A DNA stretch of 64,000 nucleotides from Erinaceus europaeus (lineage: Eukaryota; Chordata; Mammalia; Eulipotyphla; Erinaceidae). Below, piece after piece: positions 20,963 through 34,644 of the stretch. Made by a program: the position numbers and the translations under genes. The notes beneath the pieces are model-generated. The model made no database searches. It was not told the DNA's origin and saw nothing but the letters and a program-made list of their open reading frames with translations. The number at the start of each line of letters is the position of its first letter. Position 1 is the stretch's first letter. Location: NCBI RefSeq assembly GCF_950295315.1, contig NW_026647189.1, positions 434,001-498,000 on the forward strand. Reading direction: 5' to 3'.

Positions 20963-23878
20963 GAAGTGAATGACCATCTTCTGGGAAGTATAGGTTTTGA
21001 ACCTGAAAACTCTGTCTGTCTGTCTCTTAGTCCACAGAAAGAGCCACTAGCCCAGCCAGATCTCACGCTCAGATGGGGTGTTTTTGCCAGTCAAAGGTCT
21101 GCACAGCGCACTAGGGATTGGGCGGCCTGAGACCCAAATGTTACATTGTAGATGGACTGTTTGCAGTTCTTGCTCCCCAGGACATTGGACTGTCTCAACT
21201 CCCTCCCCTACAGCATGAAAAAAAGACTCTTGACAACCTTGGAGCAACTGGAGTGGGGGCGAGGGGAGCTGTTTGCATGTCTGCACTGCTCATGCCCAGG
21301 TGTCTGTGGGGGTCCGTGGCAGAGGCTGTAAGGGGGCTAGGGGGCAGAAGGAGACTGTTTGAGAGGCAGGCTGCAGGCAGGGGAGCCCAGGAGTGTGTGC
21401 AGGGCTGTGTGTGTGGGTGTGGTGGCAGGGCGTTAGGGCAGGTCCCCCTGCTGGATGGTGAGATGGCAGCTGGGCTGGCCCTGGGCCCTCAGGGCTGAAG
21501 GGCAGAAGCAGGGTGGCAGTAAAGTAGCGCAGGGAGGAACACAGTAGATGTTAGTTGGGAGCTGGGGGACAGAGGGTAAGGGGAAAGGGGGCATCCTTGA
21601 GGAGGGGTCAGGACTAGAGAGTGGGGGCAGCTGGAGGCATGGAAGGTCCCAGGAATCAGGGACTGACAGGAACAGATTCCTACACCCCCCCACTGGATAG
21701 AAGCTGCAGAAGCCAGAGCAGCAGCCCTGGCTTGCCTAGGCCAAGGGCCCTGAGTGAGTCCATCTGAGGATGAGGAAGAGGAGGAGGGGGTGGAGGAGGA
21801 GGAGGAGAAAGAGGAGGAGGAAGAGTAGGAAGAGGAGGAGGAGGAGGCGTAGGAGGAGGAGGAAGGGCAGGAGGGCAGCTGTCAGTAGGCAACGGGATTA
21901 ATAGAGGCCTCCATTACGGAGGCATGTGTCCAGGCAGGCACCCACCAACCCTCAGGGGCAGCTCACGGCACCCAGAGACTTGGTGTGGGTATCTCTGGGG
22001 CGGGGACTGTCTGTCAGTCAGCAAGACTGTGTGTCAGTGCACATGGTGGGACAGGGGCCTGGCGGACCTTGGTCCCCCGCCCTGGACTGTCAGATGCCAG
22101 CCCCATGCCCAGACACACACCAATCTGCACATAGCCCCTTGGCCCGGCCGACCAGCACCTGCTTTGGCCTGGGGCTCTGGCTCTGGTGGCTGGCCACCAC
22201 CCCTCAGGTCAAGTTCAGCGTGGGGGTCATGGCTGCTGGTCAACTGGATGGGCGGGGTCCCCATGGCCTAGCAACCACATGAGCCCTCTGTGATGTCCTA
22301 GCCCCTGGCAATCTGTGCTGGCCACACTGGCACTGGGCAGCCCAACTGCCCTGCCACTAGGTCAGGCAACAGCGCCCAGACGCCTGGGCCCTGGCACAGA
22401 GGGACGGAAGGATGGGAAGACAGTGCTGACCGACGAGGGACCTCAGGGCTGGCAGCCAAGAGAAGACAGGTGGAGGTGCGCCCGGGATCCTGGGAGCCCA
22501 GGCCAGAGCTGCCTGCATGCCTGCCTGCCTTCCTGGATGTCCGTATGCTGCCTTTGTCCAGGTAGGTTTCTCAGGTCCCCTCCAATCCTGTCCTCTCCTG
22601 TCCTCTCCTGTCCTCACCATCCTCTCCCCTCTCCTCTCCTCCGTACTTTGCTTCTCTCCTTTGTCTGTCCTCTCTTCCAGGTGCCCTGCTCACCAGCTCC
22701 AGCACTTGTGATGCTTCTCCAGTGACAGCTGTTCGCAACCCCTTCCACCCCCTGCCTGCCCCTAATGTGACCCAGCTCACAGGGTCTCCGGCTCATCCCA
22801 CCCAAACCCACACGCCCCAACACATTCCCTGGTTCAGCCCCTCTGCCCTATTCAGCCAAACTGGGCCTTTGCAACCTACCTATGCATCGTTGTTTCTCCT
22901 CACCATTCAAGGAGAGATCTCCTTTTGTACTTAGCTTGGTTGACTGGTGGATGGATGGATGGATGGATGGATGGATGGATGGATGTATGAATGGATGGAT
23001 AGATGTATGGGTGGATGGATGGATGGATGGGCAGGTCAATGGATCGGTTTTGTAGAGGCAGAGTACCATATAGGGGTACTGGAGTCCGCTGGTGTCAGAT
23101 CCCTAGTCAATGTCAAATGTAAAACATTAATTCATCAATAACAAAAATGAATAAGCACCTAAATAAATAAATAAATAAATAAATATAAAAACTGGGTTAA
23201 AAAATACATGGCGTCTTTGCCTTTCTGCATATGGAATGCTGTGAGGATCTTAACAAGGAAAGCATTGTCCTGATTAACCCATTTGAAGTCGTGGAATATT
23301 TCCTTTTCCTTTTTCTTTTTTTACTTTCTATTTTCTTGATTATTCACTGGAATAAATAGACAGGAATTGAGAGGGAAGGGAGGTAGAGAGAGTTTGAGAC
23401 ACAGAGAGAGACAACTGCAGCACTTCCGCACCACTTGTAAAGATTTCCCCTGGCATGTGGGAACCAGGGTGTTGAAGCCCAGTCCTCCTGCATTGTAACA
23501 TGAGTGCTTAACTGGGTGTGGCACCACCTGGTACCCTTGATGGGACCCTTTTTTTTAGCAATGAAAAGAAATTCTCGTGGCAAGGTAATCAATAAATGAA
23601 GAAGTCAATAAAAGTGCATTTACATTAACTCAGTGGAAACACACAGGGACATATACGTCTCTGTTCCCTGTATTACATCTTCATGTATGGATTGATTGCC
23701 TCAAGGGGTTATTGCCACAGCTGAGTGCCTACGCCACGAATAATCCACAGCTCCTGCACTCCATTTGTTCCCCTTCCGCTGCCCTTGTTGCTTGATCACT
23801 GTGGTGGTTATTGTTTTTGTTGTTGTTGTTGTTGTTACTGACCTTGCATCTGACAGACACAAAAGGAGAGAGCAGAGG
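20454..23878 (+). repeat. Array unit 7 (3,425 bp)
   Basis: Landmarks: SINE-B end 20454-20596, poly-T of 39 at 20921-20959, intron-like block 22562-22680, GGAT x9 at 22949-22984, SINE-A 23313-23536, SINE-B from 23696. It is nearly a twin of unit 6: both carry CTAGCCC and the T at 19219/22644. It differs from unit 6 in poly-T length and in GTAATCAATA near 23585, where unit 6 has GTAATAAATA. Confidence 0.95.
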
Positions 23879-24342
23879 AAATACAGGGTGGGAGAGAAAG
23901 ATAGAGCTCCTAAAGACCTGCTTCACCCTCTGTAAAGCGACTCCCCTGCAGGTGGCGGTCTGGGGGCCAGACCCCAAATCCTTCCACCTGTCCCCTCTAT
24001 TCGTGAGCGCCACAAGCCCTTAACCCTCTGAAATACCGCCAAACCTCCCTGGATTTACTTTTGAAGGCAGTATCACCTGCCTCGTTTTGAATCCTCATTA
24101 TCCTGAGGGTCAGTCCTGATGACAGTGTCATGACACGACACACGGAGATCTCTGTTATCAGAGAGCACCTGGAACAGCAGCTGGGGCTCTAGTGCCAGGG
24201 CAGGAGCAACTCCCCATCCACCTTCCACGGAGTCCACCTGCCTGCATTTTGGTCCTTTTCCCTCCAAAAAAGATTTTTCCCTTTTTTCACTTTGAAACAG
24301 GCAGGAGACAGGTTACCCAGGCAGGGGGGAAAAAAATAAAAA

Positions 24343-24390
<48 letters not shown>

Positions 24391-27310
24391 GAAGTGAATG
24401 ACCATCTTCTGGGAAGTATAGGTTTTGAACCTGAAAACTCTGTCTGTCTGTCTCTTAGTCCACAGAAAGAGCCACTAGCCCAGCCAGATCTCACGCTCAG
24501 ATGGGGTGTTTTTGCCAGTCAAAGGTCTGCACAGCGCACTAGGGATTGGGCGGCCTGAGACCCAAATGTTACATTGTAGATGGACTGTTTGCAGTTCTTG
24601 CTCCCCAGGACATTGGACTGTCTCAACTCCCTCCCCTACAGCATGAAAAAAAGACTCTTGACAACCTTGGAGCAACTGGAGTGGGGGCGAGGGGAGCTGT
24701 TTGCATGTCTGCACTGCTCATGCCCAGGTGTCTGTGGGGGTCCGTGGCAGAGGCTGTAAGGGGGCTAGGGGGCAGAAGGAGACTGTTTGAGAGGCAGGCT
24801 GCAGGCAGGGGAGCCCAGGAGTGTGTGCAGGGCTGTGTGTGTGGGTGTGGTGGCAGGGCGTTAGGGCAGGTCCCCCTGCTGGATGGTGAGATGGCAGCTG
24901 GGCTGGCCCTGGGCCCTCAGGGCTGAAGGGCAGAAGCAGGGTGGCAGTAAAGTAGCGCAGGGAGGAACACAGTAGATGTTAGTTGGGAGCTGGGGGACAG
25001 AGGGTAAGGGGAAAGGGGGCATCCTTGAGGAGGGGTCAGGACTAGAGAGTGGGGGCAGCTGGAGGCATGGAAGGTCCCAGGAATCAGGGACTGACAGGAA
25101 CAGATTCCTACACCCCCCCACTGGATAGAAGCTGCAGAAGCCAGAGCAGCAGCCCTGGCTTGCCTAGGCCAAGGGCCCTGAGTGAGTCCATCTGAGGATG
25201 AGGAAGAGGAGGAGGGGGTGGAGGAGGAGGAGGAGAAAGAGGAGGAGGAAGAGTAGGAAGAGGAGGAGGAGGAGGCGTAGGAGGAGGAGGAAGGGCAGGA
25301 GGGCAGCTGTCAGTAGGCAACGGGATTAATAGAGGCCTCCATTACGGAGGCATGTGTCCAGGCAGGCACCCACCAACCCTCAGGGGCAGCTCACGGCACC
25401 CAGAGACTTGGTGTGGGTATCTCTGGGGCGGGGACTGTCTGTCAGTCAGCAAGACTGTGTGTCAGTGCACATGGTGGGACAGGGGCCTGGCGGACCTTGG
25501 TCCCCCGCCCTGGACTGTCAGATGCCAGCCCCATGCCCAGACACACACCAATCTGCACATAGCCCCTTGGCCCGGCCGACCAGCACCTGCTTTGGCCTGG
25601 GGCTCTGGCTCTGGTGGCTGGCCACCACCCCTCAGGTCAAGTTCAGCGTGGGGGTCATGGCTGCTGGTCAACTGGATGGGCGGGGTCCCCATGGCCTAGC
25701 AACCACATGAGCCCTCTGTGATGTCCTAGCCCCTGGCAATCTGTGCTGGCCACACTGGCACTGGGCAGCCCAACTGCCCTGCCACTAGGTCAGGCAACAG
25801 CGCCCAGACGCCTGGGCCCTGGCACAGAGGGACGGAAGGATGGGAAGACAGTGCTGACCGACGAGGGACCTCAGGGCTGGCAGCCAAGAGAAGACAGGTG
25901 GAGGTGCGCCCGGGATCCTGGGAGCCCAGGCCAGAGCTGCCTGCATGCCTGCCTGCCTTCCTGGATGTCCGTATGCTGCCTTTGTCCAGGTAGGTTTCTC
26001 AGGTCCCCTCCAATCCTGTCCTCTCCTGTCCTCTCCTGTCCTCACCATCCTCTCCCCTCTCCTCTCCTCCGCACTTTGCTTCTCTCCTTTGTCTGTCCTC
26101 TCTTCCAGGTGCCCTGCTCACCAGCTCCAGCACTTGTGATGCTTCTCCAGTGACAGCTGTTCGCAACCCCTTCCACCCCCTGCCTGCCCCTAATGTGACC
26201 CAGCTCACAGGGTCTCCGGCTCATCCCACCCAAACCCACACGCCCCAACACATTCCCTGGTTCAGCCCCTCTGCCCTATTCAGCCAAACTGGGCCTTTGC
26301 AACCTACCTATGCATCGTTGTTTCTCCTCACCATTCAAGGAGAGATCTCCTTTTGTACTTAGCTTGGTTGACTGGTGGATGGATGGATGGATGGATGGAT
26401 GGATGGATGGATGGATGTATGAATGGATGGATAGATGTATGGGTGGATGGATGGATGGATGGGCAGGTCAATGGATCGGTTTTGTAGAGGCAGAGTACCA
26501 TATAGGGGTACTGGAGTCCGCTGGTGTCAGATCCCTAGTCAATGTCAAATGTAAAACATTAATTCATCAATAACAAAAATGAATAAGCACCTAAATAAAT
26601 AAATAAATAAATAAATATAAAAACTGGGTTAAAAAATACATGGCGTCTTTGCCTTTCTGCATATGGAATGCTGTGAGGATCTTAACAAGGAAAGCATTGT
26701 CCTGATTAACCCATTTGAAGTCGTGGAATATTTCCTTTTCCTTTTTCTTTTTTTACTTTCTATTTTCTTGATTATTCACTGGAATAAATAGACAGGAATT
26801 GAGAGGGAAGGGAGGTAGAGAGAGTTTGAGACACAGAGAGAGACAACTGCAGCACTTCCGCACCACTTGTAAAGATTTCCCCTGGCATGTGGGAACCAGG
26901 GTGTTGAAGCCCAGTCCTCCTGCATTGTAACATGAGTGCTTAACTGGGTGTGGCACCACCTGGTACCCTTGATGGGACCCTTTTTTTTAGCAATGAAAAG
27001 AAATTCTCGTGGCAAGGTAATCAATAAATGAAGAAGTCAATAAAAGTGCATTTACATTAACTCAGTGGAAACACACAGGGACATATACGTCTCTGTTCCC
27101 TGTATTACATCTTCATGTATGGATTGATTGCCTCAAGGGGTTATTGCCACAGCTGAGTGCCTACGCCACGAATAATCCACAGCTCCTGCACTCCATTTGT
27201 TCCCCTTCCGCTGCCCTTGTTGCTTGATCACTGTGGTGGTTATTGTTTTTGTTGTTGTTGTTGTTGTTACTGACCTTGCATCTGACAGACACAAAAGGAG
27301 AGAGCAGAGG
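23879..27310 (+). repeat. Array unit 8 (3,432 bp, longest complete copy)
   Basis: Landmarks: SINE-B end 23879-24021, poly-T of 42 at 24346-24387, intron-like block 25990-26108, GGAT x10 at 26377-26416, AAAT x6 at 26593-26616, SINE-A 26745-26968, SINE-B from 27128. It is the third and last copy with CTAGCCC (C near 24479). The long poly-T accounts for its record length. Confidence 0.95.
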
Positions 27311-30300
27311 AAATACAGGGTGGGAGAGAAAGATAGAGCTCCTAAAGACCTGCTTCACCCTCTGTAAAGCGACTCCCCTGCAGGTGGCGGTCTGGGGGCC
27401 AGACCCCAAATCCTTCCACCTGTCCCCTCTATTCTTGAGCGCCACAAGCCCTTAACCCTCTGAAATACCGCCAAACCTCCCTGGATTTACTTTTGAAGGC
27501 AGTATCACCTGCCTCGTTTTGAATCCTCATTATCCTGAGGGTCAGTCCTGATGACAGTGTCATGACACGACACACGGAGATCTCTGTTATCAGAGAGCAC
27601 CTGGAACAGCAGCTGGGGCTCTAGTGCCAGGGCAGGAGCAACTCCCCATCCACCTTCCACGGAGTCCACCTGCCTGCATTTTGGTCCTTTTCCCTCCAAA
27701 AAAGATTTTTCCCTTTTTTCACTTTGAAACAGGCAGGAGACAGGTTACCCAGGCAGGGGGGAAAAAAATAAAAAGCCTTTTTTTTTTTTTTTTTTTTTTA
27801 CCGAAGTGAATGACCATCTTCTGGGAAGTATAGGTTTTGAACCTGAAAACTCTGTCTGTCTGTCTCTTAGTCCACAGAAAGAGCCACTAGTCCAGCCAGA
27901 TCTCACGCTCAGATGGGGTGTTTTTGCCAGTCAAAGGTCTGCACAGCGCACTAGGGATTGGGCGGCCTGAGACCCAAATGTTACATTGTAGATGGACTGT
28001 TTGCAGTTCTTGCTCCCCAGGACATTGGACTGTCTCAACTCCCTCCCCTACAGCATGAAAAAAAGACTCTTGACAACCTTGGAGCAACTGGAGTGGGGGC
28101 GAGGGGAGCTGTTTGCATGTCTGCACTGCTCATGCCCAGGTGTCTGTGGGGGTCCGTGGCAGAGGCTGTAAGGGGGCTAGGGGGCAGAAGGAGACTGTTT
28201 GAGAGGCAGGCTGCAGGCAGGGGAGCCCAGGAGTGTGTGCAGGGCTGTGTGTGTGGGTGTGGTGGCAGGGCGTTAGGGCAGGTCCCCCTGCTGGATGGTG
28301 AGATGGCAGCTGGGCTGGCCCTGGGCCCTCAGGGCTGAAGGGCAGAAGCAGGGTGGCAGTAAAGTAGCGCAGGGAGGAACACAGTAGATGTTAGTTGGGA
28401 GCTGGGGGACAGAGGGTAAGGGGAAAGGGGGCATCCTTGAGGAGGGGTCAGGACTAGAGAGTGGGGGCAGCTGGAGGCATGGAAGGTCCCAGGAATCAGG
28501 GACTGACAGGAACAGATTCCTACACCCCCCCACTGGATAGAAGCTGCAGAAGCCAGAGCAGCAGCCCTGGCTTGCCTAGGCCAAGGGCCCTGAGTGAGTC
28601 CATCTGAGGATGAGGAAGAGGAGGAGGGGGTGGAGGAGGAGGAGGAGAAAGAGGAGGAGGAAGAGTAGGAAGAGGAGGAGGAGGAGGCGTAGGAGGAGGA
28701 GGAAGGGCAGGAGGGCAGCTGTCAGTAGGCAACGGGATTAATAGAGGCCTCCATTACGGAGGCATGTGTCCAGGCAGGCACCCACCAACCCTCAGGGGCA
28801 GCTCACGGCACCCAGAGACTTGGTGTGGGTATCTCTGGGGCGGGGACTGTCTGTCAGTCAGCAAGACTGTGTGTCAGTGCACATGGTGGGACAGGGGCCT
28901 GGCGGACCTTGGTCCCCCGCCCTGGACTGTCAGATGCCAGCCCCATGCCCAGACACACACCAATCTGCACATAGCCCCTTGGCCCGGCCGACCAGCACCT
29001 GCTTTGGCCTGGGGCTCTGGCTCTGGTGGCTGGCCACCACCCCTCAGGTCAAGTTCAGCGTGGGGGTCATGGCTGCTGGTCAACTGGATGGGCGGGGTCC
29101 CCATGGCCTAGCAACCACATGAGCCCTCTGTGATGTCCTAGCCCCTGGCAATCTGTGCTGGCCACACTGGCACTGGGCAGCCCAACTGCCCTGCCACTAG
29201 GTCAGGCAACAGCGCCCAGACGCCTGGGCCCTGGCACAGAGGGACGGAAGGATGGGAAGACAGTGCTGACCGACGAGGGACCTCAGGGCTGGCAGCCAAG
29301 AGAAGACAGGTGGAGGTGCGCCCGGGATCCTGGGAGCCCAGGCCAGAGCTGCCTGCATGCCTGCCTGCCTTCCTGGATGTCCGTATGCTGCCTTTGTCCA
29401 GGTAGGTTTCTCAGGTCCCCTCCAATCCTGTCCTCTCCTGTCCTCTCCTGTCCTCACCATCCTCTCCCCTCTCCTCTCCTCCGCACTTTGCTTCTCTCCT
29501 TTGTCTGTCCTCTCTTCCAGGTGCCCTGCTCACCAGCTCCAGCACTTGTGATGCTTCTCCAGTGACAGCTGTTCGCAACCCCTTCCACCCCCTGCCTGCC
29601 CCTAATGTGACCCAGCTCACAGGGTCTCCGGCTCATCCCACCCAAACCCACACGCCCCAACACATTCCCTGGTTCAGCCCCTCTGCCCTATTCAGCCAAA
29701 CTGGGCCTTTGCAACCTACCTATGCATCGTTGTTTCTCCTCACCATTCAAGGAGAGATCTCCTTTTGTACTTAGCTTGGTTGACTGGTGGATGGATGGAT
29801 GGATGGATGGATGGATGGATGGATGGATGTATGAATGGATGGATAGATGTATGGGTGGATGGATGGATGGATGGGCAGGTCAATGGATCGGTTTTGTAGA
29901 GGCAGAGTACCATATAGGGGTACTGGAGTCCGCTGGTGTCAGATCCCTAGTCAATGTCAAATGTAAAACATTAATTCATCAATAACAAAAATGAATAAGC
30001 ACCTAAATAAATAAATAAATAAATAAATATAAAAACTGGGTTAAAAAATACATGGCGTCTTTGCCTTTCTGCATATGGAATGCTGTGAGGATCTTAACAA
30101 GGAAAGCATTGTCCTGATTAACCCATTTGAAGTCGTGGAATATTTCCTTTTCCTTTTTCTTTTTTTACTTTCTATTTTCTTGATTATTCACTGGAATAAA
30201 TAGACAGGAATTGAGAGGGAAGGGAGGTAGAGAGAGTTTGAGACACAGAGAGAGACAACTGCAGCACTTCCGCACCACTTGTAAAGATTTCCCCTGGCAT

Positions 30301-30722
30301 GTGGGAACCAGGGTGTTGAAGCCCAGTCCTCCTGCATTGTAACATGAGTGCTTAACTGGGTGTGGCACCACCTGGTACCCTTGATGGGACCCTTTTTTTT
30401 AGCAATGAAAAGAAATTCTCGTGGCAAGGTAATCAATAAATGAAGAAGTCAATAAAAGTGCATTTACATTAACTCAGTGGAAACACACAGGGACATATAC
30501 GTCTCTGTTCCCTGTATTACATCTTCATGTATGGATTGATTGCCTCAAGGGGTTATTGCCACAGCTGAGTGCCTACGCCACGAATAATCCACAGCTCCTG
30601 CACTCCATTTGTTCCCCTTCCGCTGCCCTTGTTGCTTGATCACTGTGGTGGTTATTGTTTTTGTTGTTGTTGTTGTTGTTACTGACCTTGCATCTGACAG
30701 ACACAAAAGGAGAGAGCAGAGG
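27311..30722 (+). repeat. Array unit 9 (3,412 bp)
   Basis: Landmarks: SINE-B end 27311-27453, poly-T of 22 at 27778-27799, intron-like block 29402-29520, GGAT x10 at 29789-29828, AAAT x6 at 30005-30028, SINE-A 30157-30380, SINE-B from 30540. A T at 27435 (ATTCTTGAGC) is shared only with unit 13, four copies away. The poly-T length of 22 is also shared with units 12 and 13. Confidence 0.95.
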
Positions 30723-31186
30723 AAATACAGGGTGGGAGAGAAAGATAGAGCTCCTAAAGACCTGCTTCACCCTCTGTAAAGCGACTCCCCTGCAGGTGGC
30801 GGTCTGGGGGCCAGACCCCAAATCCTTCCACCTGTCCCCTCTATTCGTGAGCGCCACAAGCCCTTAACCCTCTGAAATACCGCCAAACCTCCCTGGATTT
30901 ACTTTTGAAGGCAGTATCACCTGCCTCGTTTTGAATCCTCATTATCCTGAGGGTCAGTCCTGATGACAGTGTCATGACACGACACACGGAGATCTCTGTT
31001 ATCAGAGAGCACCTGGAACAGCAGCTGGGGCTCTAGTGCCAGGGCAGGAGCAACTCCCCATCCACCTTCCACGGAGTCCACCTGCCTGCATTTTGGTCCT
31101 TTTCCCTCCAAAAAAGATTTTTCCCTTTTTTCACTTTGAAACAGGCAGGAGACAGGTTACCCAGGCAGGGGGGAAAAAAATAAAAA

Positions 31187-31221
<35 letters not shown>

Positions 31222-34145
31222 GAAGTGAATGACCATCTTCTGGGAAGTATAGGTTTTGAACCTGAAAACTCTGTCTGTCTGTCTCTTAGTCCACAGAAAG
31301 AGCCACTAGTCCAGCCAGATCTCACGCTCAGATGGGGTGTTTTTGCCAGTCAAAGGTCTGCACAGCGCACTAGGGATTGGGCGGCCTGAGACCCAAATGT
31401 TACATTGTAGATGGACTGTTTGCAGTTCTTGCTCCCCAGGACATTGGACTGTCTCAACTCCCTCCCCTACAGCATGAAAAAAAGACTCTTGACAACCTTG
31501 GAGCAACTGGAGTGGGGGCGAGGGGAGCTGTTTGCATGTCTGCACTGCTCATGCCCAGGTGTCTGTGGGGGTCCGTGGCAGAGGCTGTAAGGGGGCTAGG
31601 GGGCAGAAGGAGACTGTTTGAGAGGCAGGCTGCAGGCAGGGGAGCCCAGGAGTGTGTGCAGGGCTGTGTGTGTGGGTGTGGTGGCAGGGCGTTAGGGCAG
31701 GTCCCCCTGCTGGATGGTGAGATGGCAGCTGGGCTGGCCCTGGGCCCTCAGGGCTGAAGGGCAGAAGCAGGGTGGCAGTAAAGTAGCGCAGGGAGGAACA
31801 CAGTAGATGTTAGTTGGGAGCTGGGGGACAGAGGGTAAGGGGAAAGGGGGCATCCTTGAGGAGGGGTCAGGACTAGAGAGTGGGGGCAGCTGGAGGCATG
31901 GAAGGTCCCAGGAATCAGGGACTGACAGGAACAGATTCCTACACCCCCCCACTGGATAGAAGCTGCAGAAGCCAGAGCAGCAGCCCTGGCTTGCCTAGGC
32001 CAAGGGCCCTGAGTGAGTCCATCTGAGGATGAGGAAGAGGAGGAGGGGGTGGAGGAGGAGGAGGAGAAAGAGGAGGAGGAAGAGTAGGAAGAGGAGGAGG
32101 AGGAGGCGTAGGAGGAGGAGGAAGGGCAGGAGGGCAGCTGTCAGTAGGCAACGGGATTAATAGAGGCCTCCATTACGGAGGCATGTGTCCAGGCAGGCAC
32201 CCACCAACCCTCAGGGGCAGCTCACGGCACCCAGAGACTTGGTGTGGGTATCTCTGGGGCGGGGACTGTCTGTCAGTCAGCAAGACTGTGTGTCAGTGCA
32301 CATGGTGGGACAGGGGCCTGGCGGACCTTGGTCCCCCGCCCTGGACTGTCAGATGCCAGCCCCATGCCCAGACACACACCAATCTGCACATAGCCCCTTG
32401 GCCCGGCCGACCAGCACCTGCTTTGGCCTGGGGCTCTGGCTCTGGTGGCTGGCCACCACCCCTCAGGTCAAGTTCAGCGTGGGGGTCATGGCTGCTGGTC
32501 AACTGGATGGGCGGGGTCCCCATGGCCTAGCAACCACATGAGCCCTCTGTGATGTCCTAGCCCCTGGCAATCTGTGCTGGCCACACTGGCACTGGGCAGC
32601 CCAACTGCCCTGCCACTAGGTCAGGCAACAGCGCCCAGACGCCTGGGCCCTGGCACAGAGGGACGGAAGGATGGGAAGACAGTGCTGACCGACGAGGGAC
32701 CTCAGGGCTGGCAGCCAAGAGAAGACAGGTGGAGGTGCGCCCGGGATCCTGGGAGCCCAGGCCAGAGCTGCCTGCATGCCTGCCTGCCTTCCTGGATGTC
32801 CGTATGCTGCCTTTGTCCAGGTAGGTTTCTCAGGTCCCCTCCAATCCTGTCCTCTCCTGTCCTCTCCTGTCCTCACCATCCTCTCCCCTCTCCTCTCCTC
32901 CGCACTTTGCTTCTCTCCTTTGTCTGTCCTCTCTTCCAGGTGCCCTGCTCACCAGCTCCAGCACTTGTGATGCTTCTCCAGTGACAGCTGTTCGCAACCC
33001 CTTCCACCCCCTGCCTGCCCCTAATGTGACCCAGCTCACAGGGTCTCCGGCTCATCCCACCCAAACCCACACGCCCCAACACATTCCCTGGTTCAGCCCC
33101 TCTGCCCTATTCAGCCAAACTGGGCCTTTGCAACCTACCTATGCATCGTTGTTTCTCCTCACCATTCAAGGAGAGATCTCCTTTTGTACTTAGCTTGGTT
33201 GACTGGTGGATGGATGGATGGATGGATGGATGGATGGATGGATGGATGTATGAATGGATGGATAGATGTATGGGTGGATGGATGGATGGATGGGCAGGTC
33301 AATGGATCGGTTTTGTAGAGGCAGAGTACCATATAGGGGTACTGGAGTCCGCTGGTGTCAGATCCCTAGTCAATGTCAAATGTAAAACATTAATTCATCA
33401 ATAACAAAAATGAATAAGCACCTAAATAAATAAATAAATAAATAAATAAATATAAAAACTGGGTTAAAAAATACATGGCGTCTTTGCCTTTCTGCATATG
33501 GAATGCTGTGAGGATCTTAACAAGGAAAGCATTGTCCTGATTAACCCATTTGAAGTCGTGGAATATTTCCTTTTCCTTTTTCTTTTTTTACTTTCTATTT
33601 TCTTGATTATTCACTGGAATAAATAGACAGGAATTGAGAGGGAAGGGAGGTAGAGAGAGTTTGAGACACAGAGAGAGACAACTGCAGCACTTCCGCACCA
33701 CTTGTAAAGATTTCCCCTGGCATGTGGGAACCAGGGTGTTGAAGCCCAGTCCTCCTGCATTGTAACATGAGTGCTTAACTGGGTGTGGCACCACCTGGTA
33801 CCCTTGATGGGACCCTTTTTTTTAGCAATGAAAAGAAATTCTCGTGGCAAGGTAATAAATAAATGAAGAAGTCAATAAAAGTGCATTTACATTAACTCAG
33901 TGGAAACACACAGGGACATATACGTCTCTGTTCCCTGTATTACATCTTCATGTATGGATTGATTGCCTCAAGGGGTTATTGCCACAGCTGAGTGCCTACG
34001 CCACGAATAATCCACAGCTCCTGCACTCCATTTGTTCCCCTTCCGCTGCCCTTGTTGCTTGATCACTGTGGTGGTTATTGTTTTTGTTGTTGTTGTTGTT
34101 GTTACTGACCTTGCATCTGACAGACACAAAAGGAGAGAGCAGAGG
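30723..34145 (+). repeat. Array unit 10 (3,423 bp)
   Basis: Landmarks: SINE-B end 30723-30865, poly-T of 29 at 31190-31218, intron-like block 32821-32939, GGAT x10 at 33208-33247, AAAT x7 at 33424-33451, SINE-A 33580-33803, SINE-B from 33963. It has GTAATAAATA near 33852. Its closest relative is unit 11: same poly-T length and same AAAT count. Confidence 0.95.
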
Positions 34146-34609
34146 AAATACAGGGTGGGAGAGAAAGATAGAGCTCCTAAAGACCTGCTTCACCCTCTGT
34201 AAAGCGACTCCCCTGCAGGTGGCGGTCTGGGGGCCAGACCCCAAATCCTTCCACCTGTCCCCTCTATTCGTGAGCGCCACAAGCCCTTAACCCTCTGAAA
34301 TACCGCCAAACCTCCCTGGATTTACTTTTGAAGGCAGTATCACCTGCCTCGTTTTGAATCCTCATTATCCTGAGGGTCAGTCCTGATGACAGTGTCATGA
34401 CACGACACACGGAGATCTCTGTTATCAGAGAGCACCTGGAACAGCAGCTGGGGCTCTAGTGCCAGGGCAGGAGCAACTCCCCATCCACCTTCCACGGAGT
34501 CCACCTGCCTGCATTTTGGTCCTTTTCCCTCCAAAAAAGATTTTTCCCTTTTTTCACTTTGAAACAGGCAGGAGACAGGTTACCCAGGCAGGGGGGAAAA
34601 AAATAAAAA

Positions 34610-34644
<35 letters not shown>

